From: Allium sativum | Taxonomy: Eukaryota > Streptophyta > Magnoliopsida > Asparagales > Amaryllidaceae | Assembly: GCA_030737875.1 (NCBI GenBank) | Contig: CM060921.1 | Location: forward strand, 400,250,192 to 400,314,191 | Direction: 5' to 3' | Length of the DNA: 64,000 nt | Part shown: positions 46,748 to 59,388 of the stretch, one piece after another | Layout of the letters: each line of letters starts with the position of its first letter | How positions within the stretch are numbered: the first letter of the stretch is position 1 | Notes under the pieces: generated by a model | What the model was told of the DNA's origin: nothing | Database searches by the model: none | What the model saw: only the letters and a program-made list of their open reading frames with translations | Made by a program: the position numbers and the translations under genes

Positions 46748-46829
46748 CTTGGCTGCCCATGTGAAAAAAAGGGCACCCGAGTTTGCAAAGTGAAACAAAC
46801 TACGAGTCAGTCATGGGACTGGTATGAGA
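46748..46829 (-). repeat. Conserved LTR stem-loop block, B 5' LTR
   Basis: The sense strand reads CTCGGGTGCCC ... GGGCAGCCAAG with one mismatched pair in the outer stem and an intact GCCC/GGGC inner stem. It lies 353 bp from the LTR end. Confidence 0.8.
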
Positions 46830-47711
46830 AATCTTTCCTAACTTATCTAACAATATTGCTAATCACAGGACCACGCCGCTAACGCGGAATTAGTTTATTC
46901 CATTGGATTGCCAATGCATAAGTTTAATAAATTTTTATTCAAAACAACGCAATGCTTTTTAGAAAAATGAAATCATTATAAGACTCAAGTCTCATCACAT
47001 AATGCAACGCAAACTGGAGGATAGAGTTTTACCTTATAATGATCAAACATGCTTGATACGTGGAAAATAATATTTTAATATTATTATTAGTGTCTAATCA
47101 GTTTTAAAATACTTCAAAGTAAATGTATCAATCCTAGACGACATAGTACCCCATCCTACTATGTCGCCATATATAAGTTTACAATCAAAACTGTAATGTC
47201 GTATTGGAAATTGGGTTTCCATCAGGAGACAAGGCTAGGGACGTTCTCCTTACCGATTCGAGACACTCTAGCAATGTCCCAGGATTCGGACACTGGCGAA
47301 CCCTTGGATCCTACAGGGCCGGTCCACAAATACTTTAGTGGATTGGCAATTCCTGAACACATGCTTCCCAGTTCTATTGAACCCGTAAATTGGTCACTAT
47401 CGACCAATGTAACCGAGGTACCTCATAATCCATCAACCACATAAGTAAAATGTCAGGTCTTGCAAAACCCTGATACCACTCCTAGCTAGAAAGAAACGTG
47501 TGCACACCCTGTGTTCCATTGTCCCGTTTCTGACCCTTACCGGGGTGTGAGGCTCGCGAGGTAACGCTATACACAAAGCTATGCTGAAATAGGCTGTGCT
47601 TTGATCATCAACCACAAGGATCTACTTTTCAACAAAAGCCTTGATCATTTGCATCTTGGTATGGCACATTGACAATCCATGCCATTCGATCGATAACTAC
47701 AAATATATAAC

Positions 47712-47763
47712 CTCTGAGCTCGTGCATCTCAGAGAAGGGTGTTAAGCAAGAGAATAAATTCTC
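47712..47763 (-). repeat. Two-hairpin module HP1-HP2, B 5' LTR
   Basis: Plus-strand CTCTGAG (47712-47718) pairs with CTCAGAG (47728-47734), and GAGAATAAATTCTC (47750-47763) is the second hairpin. In C the first stem is CTTTGAG/CTCAAAG, a paired change. GGGTGTTAAGCAA joins them in both families. Confidence 0.8.
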
Positions 47764-48679
47764 CGCCACCAATCAGATATATATTAAATAGAAACCAATT
47801 TGCATGGAATGAAATCCAATGTCAGACACTCATCCATTTACAAGTCCGTTCTGGGTCTGAACGAAACCGGAGACACCTTATTCCTTGTCCAGTATGTCCA
47901 ATACGGAAGAGAGGTGCTCGCTTATCCGGATAATCAACAAGTACGTCCGGACAACTACCACTTTAACCCTTTACTGGGAGCTAACCAATGCCGAGCATCA
48001 GTATTTATCCAGTCGATGTGAAGATTGTCGGTATTCAATCACTATCTTCAATATCTTCGATTTAAATCGTCGTATAATTATTTGAAATGAGATTGAACTC
48101 AGTCTTTTCAAATAAATCTCGCATATATATAACTTAAAACCATTTCATATCGTTAATATTATTTAATAACAATTTATCGCTATTTTTATCTATATAAAAA
48201 TAGCTAAATTAATTTAACGATGCTTCGGGTCAACATGCGGCCCTAGCGCTGTTTTTATCAAAATTTGATTTAGAATTTCCTCGAAATCTTACCGTTGGAT
48301 TTTAAAAAAAAATTATATCGTTGGAAAGTTCTTACCAAAGTGGTCCTAACGGTTCCAGTTTTGGGAAAATCTGACGGTCGGATCTTTCGGTATAATCGTT
48401 TAAAGTTACGATTCCGTAACGCGGACTACCGCCGCGATTCATTTATTTTTAATTTATATTTATATATATAATTATATATAAATATAAACCATTCGACGAT
48501 TCCACTAACGCATTTAACATGCCAATTAAAAGTATGTTTTAATTTGCATAACCATTTCTACATTTTTACAATGTCAAATAATATTTACATGATATTTGCT
48601 AATGACAAATAAAAGGATAATTTTTATTTGTATTTCTATTTTTAACTTTAAAAAATAAAAAGGAATATTTTATTTGTCT

Positions 48680-49850
48680 ATAGTTTCAATGCATGTTTTG
48701 ACGATAAAAATAATTCATACAAATTCTAATATATGTATTGTCAATAAAAATGATTCTCTGACTTTGCATACAAATTCTAATATATGCACTGTCAATAAAA
48801 TGATAATTTGGCTTTGCATATAAATTCTAATATATGCATTGTCAATAAAATGATATTTTAACATTGCATATAAATTCTAATATATGCGTCGTCAATAAAA
48901 TGATATTTTAACCTTGCATATAAATTCTAATATATGCATCGTCAATAAAATGATATTTTAACTTTGCATATAAATTCTAATATATGCATCGTCAATAAAA
49001 TGATATTTTCATTTTTTTTGAAAATTCTTTTTTTCCTAGTTTCTTACATTACATCAAAAACGTGAATTTTTAATGTAGACATGTTCTTATTTTAAACATG
49101 AACATTTTTCTCTTTTCTTATGTTACATTAAAAATGTGACTTTTTAATGTAGACAAGTTTTTATTTTAAAACATGAACATTTTTAAAGTTTCTTACATTA
49201 CCTTAAAAATGTAAAATTTTAATGTAGATAGGTTTTTATTTCTAAACATGAACATTTTTCTATTTCCTTACATTACATTAAGAATGTAGGCATGTTTTAT
49301 TTTTAAAACATGAACATTTTTAGAGTTTCTTACATAACATTAAAAATGTAAATTTCTAATGTAGACATGTTTTTATTTTTAAAACATGAACATTTTTCTA
49401 TTTTCTTACATTACATTAAAAATGTGAATTTTTAATGTAGACATGTTTTTATTTTAAAACATGAACATTTTATTTCAATTAAACAAAATGATAAAAATGG
49501 CTCTTTAACTTCTAATTCAACAAAATGATAAAAATGGTTCTTTTCATTTTTGTTGAAAATTCTAATTTAACAAAATGCTAAAAATGGTTCTGTTCATTTT
49601 TGTTGAAAATTCTAATTCAACAAAATGATAAAAATGTTCTTTTCATTTTTGTTGAAAATTCTAATACAAAAAAATGATAAAAATGGTTCTGTTAATTTTT
49701 TTTGAAAATACTAATTCCACAAAATGATAAAAATTGTTCTTTTCATTTTTGTTGAAAATTCTAATTCAACAAATTGATAAAAATTGTTCTGTTCTTTTTT
49801 GTTGAAAAATCCAATTCAACAGAATGATAAAAAAATTCTTTTCATTTTTG
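48680..49850 (-). repeat. Palindromic arrays of B 5' LTR
   Basis: The three arrays of the other LTR recur in the same order (TATATGCA about 48680-49010, ACATT/AATGT 49030-49470, CAACAAAAATGA 49475-49850). Unit numbers differ slightly, and the third array has lost arm symmetry in several units. Confidence 0.88.
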
Positions 49851-51329
49851 TTTCAACTAAACTGTTAAGCAAAAGCGATAATTTTGTTTAAACTAAACTA
49901 TGAAAAAAAGTTATAATTTAGCTTTCAACTAAACCATTAAAAAAAGTGACAATAAAAATGAAATCTTTTTATTATAATCTTTTTATCATAATCTTTTTAT
50001 TATAATGAAAACAAATTTTTTTGACAAAAACCATGTTTCATGTAAACAATAAAAATGAAATTTTTATTGTAAATCTAATTTTGACAAACCATATTTCATG
50101 TTCTCAATAAAAATGAGAGTTTTATTGTAAATCTAAATTTGAAAAAAACCATGTTTCATATATCTAAATAAATTATGAAACTTATATTATAAAATCAAAT
50201 CAATATTCGTAGATCTGACAATAAACTATAGATTCAAATAAAAGAAAACATTTTTGTTGTAGAACAAGATCTAACAAGCATGAGCGCTACAATCAACAAT
50301 CAACATTCAACAAATTCAAATTCCAAGCATCACAGATCTGAATTTATTAACATAACTACATGGATTCCAAATAGCGAGAAATAATTAAATTTTTAATTAT
50401 AAGAATAGAAATCTCACAGTCAGTTTTAAATTCTGAATAATTCAGAATCCAATTTTGTCCAAAATTTGATCTGCTCCGAATCAGTTCTAATCAGTCCAGA
50501 AGTGTAGATCTCGGACGCACGATCATAATGGATCTGAAATTATTCAATTCCGAGTTCGTTTGCATTAGTTATGATTTAATATAGATAGATAACATTTTAA
50601 ATAAATTAATTAAATATTTAAAAATAGAATTGTACCCTTCTTCCCTTATCAAAAGAACACGGCCGTGACTTTACAGCTGGGTTCGATTCTAGGGCTCGGG
50701 TTTTTGGCCAAATCACAGTGGTTCACGACAATCGGAGACACCACGCCGGAGAGGGGAGCGGCGCACACCAGGGGGGCCACCATCGTCAGGTGCGATCGTG
50801 GCTAGGGTGGATGGCAGCAGTTCAAACGGCGCGGGTTCGGGGTGCTAGTTCGTCGCTAATACACAATGGTTTCTTATCAACCCCATATGGAATCGAAGCT
50901 CGTGTAACTCTCTACAATAATCTCCAAAGGAGGAGGGAGTTTTATTATATGGATTGACAGAAATAAAGGAAGGAAGAGGAGAGCTGTTATGGCCATTGAA
51001 ATATGTAACGACTGGATTTCGCCCGTACCTAATCGATCGCTAAATCGACCAAGACCGTTCGAATCCCGCATAAGCTAACTCTAGGCATACAACACATCAG
51101 AACAAATAACAGAAGACTTCTATAAACATCATAATATTGTTACATCAGAGTACAGAATATGAGAGTATATCCAAATATAATCAATACAACGGAAGATGAT
51201 TTCACAATAAATGTAATACAATGCACAGCGGAAATAAATAAATAACACAGCGGAAGACTAACGATGCTCTGGACGTATCTTTAAGCTTCACTCCAGAATC
51301 CTGCTCATATATCTGCAACATAAACTACT

Positions 51330-51410
51330 CGACTGCCCGTGTGGAAAATAGGGGCACCCGAGTTTGCAAAGGAAAAGCATACTACAGGTCAGTCATGGGA
51401 CTGGTGTGAG
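51330..51410 (-). repeat. Conserved LTR stem-loop block, C 3' LTR
   Basis: The sense strand forms CTCGGGTGCCC ... GGGCAGTCGAG: outer CTCG/CGAG and inner GCCC/GGGC. E has CTTGG/CCAAG at the outer stem. The block begins 326 bp from the LTR end; the partner is at 57110-57191. Confidence 0.85.
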
Positions 51411-52100
51411 AAACTCTAAACAGTTATAACCTTATATAAATCATATGGCATATCACGGGACCACGACGCTAACGCGGAACGGGTTTACCCCCATGAATGT
51501 TAGTGTATAAACAACAACCAATATAGACATATGGATCTACTATGCATCAATCAACATGCAATATCCCAATCTACCCATTTAGATTAATCACCACACTTAG
51601 ATTTTCCAAATCCAATTCAGTTTACAGAAATTATTCCTTTGGATTTTATTCCCGATTTCTTATTTCAAATCATTTGAAATATATGTCTTACTTTCTATAT
51701 CAAAGTAGATTTCACTTCGGGATCTCAAATCAAATCGTTTGGAAATATGAATTCCAAAACATAACGATGCATACAAACAAGTATGCAACCAAATATCGTG
51801 CTCCCCATCGACAAGGCAAAGGGTACGCACCTCGCAACTCGATATATAAATGTGCACCTACCCAACATAGGAGTAGGCTACACCGACGATGCACCTACCC
51901 CACACTGGAGCAGGCTACACCGACCTCTCACCCATACTTTTAGTCTCAGGGTTACCCGACTCTTTAGCCACATACTAAATCATTTCATATCCCAAAGTAG
52001 GGATAATCATTTCACAACATAATAATCACAAGTACATTCAAAATATAGTACTTCACATCAGTAATTCACACATATGATCAGTCACTATTAATCACATAAC

Positions 52101-52152
52101 CTTTGAGCTCGTCCGTCTCAAAGAAGGGTGTTAAGCAAGAGAATAAATTCTC
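52101..52152 (-). repeat. Two-hairpin module HP1-HP2, C 3' LTR
   Basis: CTTTGAG (52101-52107) pairs with CTCAAAG (52117-52123), and GAGAATAAATTCTC is at 52139-52152. The 5' LTR copy has the first stem at 57883-57889 and 57899-57905 with the loop changed but the stem intact. Confidence 0.82.
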
Positions 52153-53439
52153 CGCCACCAAACAGATACATCATTAATAGCAACTAATCGAATATGCGAT
52201 GAAGCACAATGTAACACATAATACATTTCTAAATCATTTTAGAAATCATCGATTTTTGGGCCTCGCAATCCTTTCTGTTTTATAAAACATTTTTATAAAA
52301 CATTCCCTGTCCAAAATCGGGAATACATTTCTTTTCACTTCAGAAAGAAAAAAATATCATTTCACAATCATTCATTAAATTTGAAATGAACACACGTCGC
52401 TAAACACCTTATTGTCAAATCATGAAGTGTTTCACAAGGTGTTAACACACAGATATTTTTACCCAACCCAATGCTAAATGTAAAAGCATATTCTGCTCAT
52501 AAACTGGTCGAGCACCATCCAAACAATCAATCAACCACAATCAATATCAACAACTTTGTAAATTTGGTTTAATCACATCACGTGTTTTGGTAAATTTAAT
52601 CACCGCTCTAATTAAAGATTTATTCAAACCCCAATTGGTTTCATCTCTAAAACCATATCATATTGATTGTTCTTCTTTTTGGAAATTAATCATGCTTTTA
52701 CTCGGGTTAAAGAACTAATGTCATTTGAACACAGTTCATGACAAACCCCAAATCCAATTCAATTTACATATTGGAAATTCTGGTTATTTTCAAAACCATT
52801 TCAAATCCACTTTATTTATTTTAAAAACAAATAAAATTATAATTCTAGTTCAAAACTAGTTCATTTCGATAAAAATCTACTTTTATCTTTTCAAAAATGG
52901 ATTTTTTTCATCCCAATTCTTCCCAAATCATCTCTTATGATTTTACACAAATTATTACTATTTTTAATAATTTTATCAAGGCCCGTACAATCGATTTCCA
53001 TCAACGGCCATCGAACTGCACTTACAACGACCTTTTCCAAATTTTATTTGGACATAATTCCAAATCCAACCGTTAGATTTCTAATTTCTAATTTTCGTTA
53101 GAAAGCTCTTTTCGATATGAACCCAACGGTTCCAGTTTTAGGAGAATCCGACGGTCGGATCTCCTGTAATATCCATTCGAAGTCAATGGTCGAAATTCGT
53201 GAACTGCCGCGGCGCAGCGCGTTCTATTCAGGCCATTATATTATATATATATAATATATATAATATATATTTCATCGATTTCCTTTTTAAAACGTACTTT
53301 ATAAATCGTTTTAAATTCATTTTCAAGACGATTTCAACTTCATATTCAATTTCTAATCAAAATTGAATATTTCATATACACGACAATTTTATACAGTGTA
53401 TATATATGTTAAAAATTATATTTTTAACAATCAAATCAT

Positions 53440-53445
53440 TTTCAC

Positions 53446-53488
<43 letters not shown>

Positions 53489-53625
53489 TTTTCATTTCAT
53501 ATATACCTCGTTTCCACTATTCATATATATATCGTTTTCATTTTATATATATCGTTTTCATTTCATATATACCTCGTTTCCACTATTCATATATATATCG
53601 TTTTCATTTTATATATATCGTTTTC

Positions 53626-53662
<37 letters not shown>

Positions 53663-54095
53663 TTCACTTTTCAATATATACGGTATTCTCACTTCTCAAT
53701 ATATATGATATTTTCACTTTTCAATATATACGATATTTTCACTTTTCAATATATACGATATTTTCACTTTCAATATATACGATATTTCAACTTTTCAATA
53801 TATACGATATTTTCACTTTCAATATATATACGATATTTTTACTTTCAATATATATACGATATTTTCACTTTCAATATATACGATATTTTCACTTTTCAAT
53901 ATATATGATATTTTCACTTTCAATATATACGATATTTTCACTTTCAATATATATATGATATTTTCACTTTCAATATATATACGATATTTTCACTGTCAAT
54001 ATATATGATATTTTCACTTTTCAATATATACGATATTTTCACTTTCAATATATATACGATATTTTCACTTTCAATATATATACGATATTTTCACA
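53440..54095 (-). repeat. (AT)n and 26 bp ATATACGATATTTTCAC array, C 3' LTR
   Basis: Long (AT)n runs at 53446-53487 and 53630-53660 flank TATATATCGTTTTCATTTCA units. About 16 copies of a 24-28 bp unit built on AATATATACGATATT follow, a short palindrome, with TTCACTTTTC spacers. Long frames rich in Ile, Tyr and Phe read through it in several frames and are artefacts. The C 5' LTR copy (59200-59855) has a different unit count. Confidence 0.9.
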
Positions 54096-55063
54096 TCACG
54101 ATCAATTTATTTCACATAATACAATCAAACAAGTCGTCCATGGTCTACGAACGACGGGGAGCAGTTACTAAATAATTAACTATACAGAAAATTTAAAGTG
54201 AGAGAATTTTCACCTTGATTTCCACTCCTTCAATCTTTATTTCTGAATTTCTGAATTCCTGTTTTGGTTTAAATCCGCCTCAAATTCTAATTTCCTTTAA
54301 ATTTGTCCCAGTCAGCTCCATGTGGTAGAGTTCATTGTTGCGATCGCATTGCAACTTGTCTCACTGATTTCTGATTTCGTATGATAAAAATATATCAGTT
54401 TATACATTTGAATAATTAAATCGATATTTAATTAAATTAGTTTATTTAAATCCCTCACTAATTATCCTTAATCACATGACTGCCACATTTCCCTTCTTCT
54501 TCCTCTCCCAACGTGTATCCCCTGTGCAAAAACCCATCACCAATGACACCAAGCTCCGACCAACGAACCTTTAATCCGACCACTCCATCGCGCCTTCCAC
54601 CTCAAACTCGACCTACCGACGATCCACTTGTCAACTACGACGTCCCCTGACCATTTCCGACATGCCTCCTCCCCTGTAGCTCACGCTACAGGGTGCGAAC
54701 CTTTCTGACCCTAAACTTCTCAAAACTTTGCCAAAATGCTCCTCTCACTATTACAAACCCAAATATACACGTCGTTTCGTGAATTGATGCATCAAACTCC
54801 AGGAATCATCAGCTCCAGAACACGCTGGTTCAAAAACGGCATACAGAATTTCTGTCAACCTCATCGACTTGCGCGCTAGAATGAAGATAAAGTCTCGAAC
54901 AACCGAAGGAAGCAAGTTTTATATTTTTATGAATTTATTTGATTTTATTTCAAATTTTGAAGTTCTCATCCCAATTTGATTTTGAAAGAGGTCACAATTT
55001 TTCTGGTTTTGGCAAAGAAGGGGGCGGCTTGAATTTAGGTATCGGGTTTGGCTTGAAAATGAT

Positions 55064-55071
55064 GTTATATA
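55064..55071 (-). promoter_or_regulatory. Putative TATA box, C 3' LTR
   Basis: TATATAAC on the minus strand, 876 bp from the LTR start; the 5' LTR copy is at 60839-60846, 875 bp from its start. Confidence 0.55.
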
Positions 55072-56609
55072 GGAATATTTATTATTATTTTATTCCCATT
55101 TTTACTTTACTTAGGAATTAATCGCTCGAACTCCAAATGAACTCTAACGACTGTCGCCCCTAGCTAATTACCCCCATTCTGAACATAATGGGACATGTAT
55201 CGTAAGCTAATTTGATCGTTTCGACAAGTTTTCGTCAAAATGAAAATATAAATCAATATATTGAATTTGAACGCGCATTTCAATTTACCGGGGCCACATA
55301 CTGACTCTATAAATTCCAGAAAAATAATTTCTAGCTTCGTATTGACCATACGGTCCTAACAAAACTAATTTCGTCGAATTCTGAGACCGTTTAAAAAATG
55401 GCCATTTTCCAGTCGATTAAAATCAACTAAAACTGGTCAAACGCGTTTTCCTTTGCCACACTCACATATTGATTCAAAAAATTACGAATTTTGAAACCTA
55501 GCAATAACTTGACATCACGGATCCAACAAAAGTGGTTTCGTCAAAAACTGAGGTCGTTTGCAAAATTTCCATTTTTAAGGGCCAGAATTCCATAGCGACT
55601 ATTCTGAATTTTCAACTGGGCATAACTTTTTATCCCCGCTATGAAATTTCAATTTTTCGGATTCGTTGGAAAGATATTCTTAAACAGATTCTAATATTTT
55701 TGGTTTCGCTAAAAATCCGATTTATTTTGAACCCTGTACATTCATTTGAACTTCGAAATTGAATTTTCGAACTACCGCGCCATTTTCAATTCCTTTTATA
55801 ATTAAAGTAAAATATTTATTTTCAAACATCGATTCAAACATACCTTTCGTCGTCATTATTTAAAATAATTTATTTTAAATATCTAAAATCCACTAAAATA
55901 GCCAAATTAAAAATTTTAAATTGGCTCAGAATTTCCAGGTTGTTAAAATCTCCCCCACTTAAAACTTTTCGTCCCCGAAAAGGAACGAAGCTGAAAGTTG
56001 TTTAACTAATCAACTCAACTTCCATTATTTTAATTATGGCTTAAGTTCTTCAACTTTTCAGTTTCTAGGAACTTTTCAAATTTTTCAAAAATTTGGATAA
56101 CACTCTAAATTTTCGAATTTTTTTGCCATAACCTCCCCTGCACCGGGGACTTCGGGATATTTCATATAGCCTCTTATGGCCTTCTTCAATCCAAAAGAAA
56201 AAGAAAAAGCTAAGCGGCTAGCCAATCCGCTCATAAAATCATCCAAACCCAATAAATTTGTAAACATGTACCTATTTATTGGGCAAACAATTTTATTTCT
56301 CTGCTCTAGCCTCCTTGCTATGACCTGTTCAATGTAAGTACATGTATATGCATGCAATTTCAACCAATTTTCAGTTCAGTTCTATATTTGATTCAAATTG
56401 GCTAATTCACCTTACATTCTCTTATTGGCATTATCAATTCAATATTCTGATTAGTTGAACTAATAATCACACCACACAACCAATAATCAATTTGTTGATT
56501 AAATTTTCAAATATATAATTTTATATAATCAAAATCAAATTTTCTAAGATCGAATTATATATATAACCACAAATACGTTATATATAATCATATTATTCTC
56601 AACTCATTC

Positions 56610-56738
56610 TAGGGCATTTCTAACCCCATCTCTAACGAGTCACTCATTCTAGAATGCTACTGATTCTATCTCTAATGAGGATTCTTCTATAGGATATTAC
56701 TAATCCTACCTCTGATGAGTCTTTTGTTCAGTTCTAAT
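56610..56738 (-). repeat. Post-primer repeats of C
   Basis: Three copies on the plus strand carry CATTCTAGGGCATTTCTAAC, ATTCTAGAATGCTACTGATT and TATAGGATATTACTAATCC, each followed by a YATCTCTAAYGAG-like phrase. They match the two in B at the same place. Confidence 0.75.
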
Positions 56739-56770
56739 GAGTTGTACCGCAAAGATTTGAGTTAACCAAA

Positions 56771-56782
56771 GCTCTGATACAA
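56771..56782 (-). promoter_or_regulatory. Primer binding site of element C
   Basis: The minus strand reads TTGTATCAGAGC, one base off the tRNA-Met complement, two bases from the LTR edge at 56785. Confidence 0.88.
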
Positions 56783-56784
56783 GC

Positions 56785-59209
56785 TGTAACGACCGGATTT
56801 CGCCCGGACCTAATCGAACGCTAAATCGACCAAGACCGTTCGAATCCCGCATAAGCTAACCCTGGGCATACAACACATCAGAACAAATAACAGAAGACTT
56901 CTATAAACATCATAATAATGTTACATTAGAGTACAGAATATCAGAGTATATCGAAATATAATCAATACAGCGGAAGATGATTTTACAAAAAATGTAATAC
57001 AATGCACAGCGGAAATAAATAAATAACATAGCGGAAGACTAACGAAGCTCTGGACGCGGCTTTAAGCTTCAATCCAGAATCCTGCTCACATATCTGCAAC
57101 ATAAACTACTCGACTGCCCGTGTGGAAAATAGGGGCACCCGAGTTTGCAAGGGAAAAGCAAACTATAGGTCAGTCATGGGACTGGTGTGAGAAACTCTAA
57201 ACAGTTATAACCTTATATAAATCATATGGCATATCACGGGACCACGCCCGCTAACGCGGAACGGGTTTACCCCCATGAATGCCAGTGTATAAACAACAAC
57301 CAATATAGATATATGGATCTACTATGCATCAATCAACATGCAATATCCCAATCTACCCATTTAGATTAATCACCACACTTAGATTTTCCAAATCCAATTC
57401 AATTTACAGAAATTATTCCTTTGGATTTTATTCCCGATTTCTTATTTCAAATCATTTGAAATATATATCTTACTTTCTATATCAAAGTAGATTTCACTTC
57501 GGGATCTCAAATCAAATCGTTTGGAAATTTGAATTCCAAAACATAATAATGCATACAAACAAATATGCAACCAAATATCGTGCTCCCCATCGACAAGGCA
57601 AAGGGTACGCACCTCGCAACTCGATATATAAATGTGCACCTACTCCACATAGGAGCAGGCTACACCGAAGATGCACCTTTCCCACACAGGAGCAGGCTAC
57701 ACCGACCTCTCACCCATACTTTTAGTCTCAGGGTTACCCGATTCTTTGGCCACATAATAAATCATTTCATATCCCAAAGTAGGGAAAATCATTTGACAAC
57801 ATAATAATCACAAGTACTTTCAAAATATAGTACTTCACATCAGTAATTCACACATATGATCAGTCACTATTAATCACATAACCTTTGAGCTCGTACGTCT
57901 CAAAGAAGGGTGTTAAGCAAGAGAATAAATTCTCCGCCACCAAATAGATACATCATCAATAGCAACTAATCGAATATGCGATAAAGCACAATGTAACACA
58001 TAATACATTTCTAAATCATTTTAGAAATCATTGGGTTTTGGGCCTCGAAATCCTTTCTGTTTTATAAAACATTTTTATAAAACATTCCCTGTCCAAAATC
58101 GGGAATACATTTCTTTTCACTTCAGAAAAAAATATCATTTCACAATCATTCATTAAATTTGAAATGAACACACATCACTAAACACCTTATCATCAAATCG
58201 TGAAGTGTTTCACAAGGTGTTAACACACAGATATTTTTACCCAACCCAATGCTAAATGTAAAAGCATATTCTGCTCATAAACTGGTCGAGCACCATCCAA
58301 ACAATCAATCGACCACAATCAATATCAACAACTTTGTAATTTTGGTTTAATCACATCACGTGTTTTGGTAAATTTAATCACCGCTCTAATTAAAGATTTA
58401 TTCAAACCCCAATTGGTTTCATCTCTAAAATCATATCATATTGATTGTATTACTTTTTAGAAATTAATCATGCTTTTACTCGGGTTAAAGAACTAATGTG
58501 ATTTAAACACAGTTCACGACAAACCCCAAATCCAATTCAATTTACATATTGGAAATTCTGGTTATTTTCAAAACCATTTCAAATCCACTATATTTATTTT
58601 AAAAATAAATAAAATTATAATTCTAGTTCATTTCGATAAAAATCTACTTTTATCTTTTCAAAAATGGAGTTTTTCATCCCAATTTTTCCCAAATCATTTC
58701 TTATGATTTTACACAAATTGTTACTATTTTTAATAATTTTATCAAGGCCCATACAGTCGATTTCCATCAACAGCCATCGAACTGCACTTACAACTACCTT
58801 TTCCAAACTTGATTTAGACATAATTCCAAATCCAACCGTTAGATTTCTAATTTCTAATATTCGTTAGAAAGCTCTTTTTGATACGAACACAACGGTTCCA
58901 GTTTTAGGAGAATCCGATGGTCAGATCTCCCGTAATATCCATTCGAAGTCAATGGTCGAAATTCGCGAACTGCCGCGGCGCGGCGCGTTCTATTCAGGCC
59001 ATTATATTATGTATATAATATATATAACATATATTTCGTCGATTTCCTTTTTAAAATGTACTTTATAAATCGTTTTAAATTCGTTTTCAAGACGATTTCA
59101 ACTTCATACTCAATTTCTAATCAAAATTGAATATTTCATATACACGACAATTTTATACAGTGTATATATATGTTAAAAATTATATTTTTAACAATCAAAT
59201 CATTTTCAC

Positions 59210-59248
<39 letters not shown>

Positions 59249-59341
59249 TTTTCATTTCATATATACCTCGTTTCCACCTTTTATATATATATTGTTTTCA
59301 TTTCATATATATCGTTTTCATTTCATATATATATCATTTTC

Positions 59342-59388
<47 letters not shown>

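Larger units (their letters stand above)
46395..51003 (-). repeat. 5' LTR of element B, downstream 4.6 kb
   Basis: This part runs from the LTR 3' end to the C insertion point and matches 36122 to about 40814. It holds the stem-loop block (46748-46829), CCGC hairpin (about 46868-46884), HP2 (47712-47734), HP1 (47750-47763), the three palindromic arrays (48680-49850) and the GC-rich leader (about 50650-50860). AAATA at 50999-51003 is the left duplication of C. Confidence 0.93.
51004..55947 (-). repeat. 3' LTR of element C
   Basis: The plus-strand left end is TGTAACGACTGG. The right end reads GTTAAA where the partner has GTTACA, a single change in the terminal CA. Contents in plus order: CAGCGGAA motif (51226), stem-loop block (51330-51410), CTAACGCGG block (about 51465-51480), a duplicated CACCTACCC...AGGAGTAGG phrase (51850-51930), HP2/HP1 (52101-52152), AT arrays (53440-54095), leader (about 54480-54900), TATA (55064-55071), U3. 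Confidence 0.92.
55948..56784 (-). other. Interior of element C
   Basis: The interior begins (sense) with the primer site and three 40-50 bp repeats, and ends with AAGTGGGGGAGA next to the 3' LTR. A 92-residue minus frame at 56085-56363 shows no gag, pol or other domain that I recognise. An LTR element of this family normally needs several kilobases for gag-pol, so the interior is deleted or replaced. Confidence 0.85.

Noticed and set aside
53363..54120. Long open frames of Ile, Tyr, Phe and His (up to 224 residues in the C LTRs)
   Set aside because: They arise from reading (AT)n and ATATACGATATTTTCAC repeats, overlap in several frames and have no protein character.
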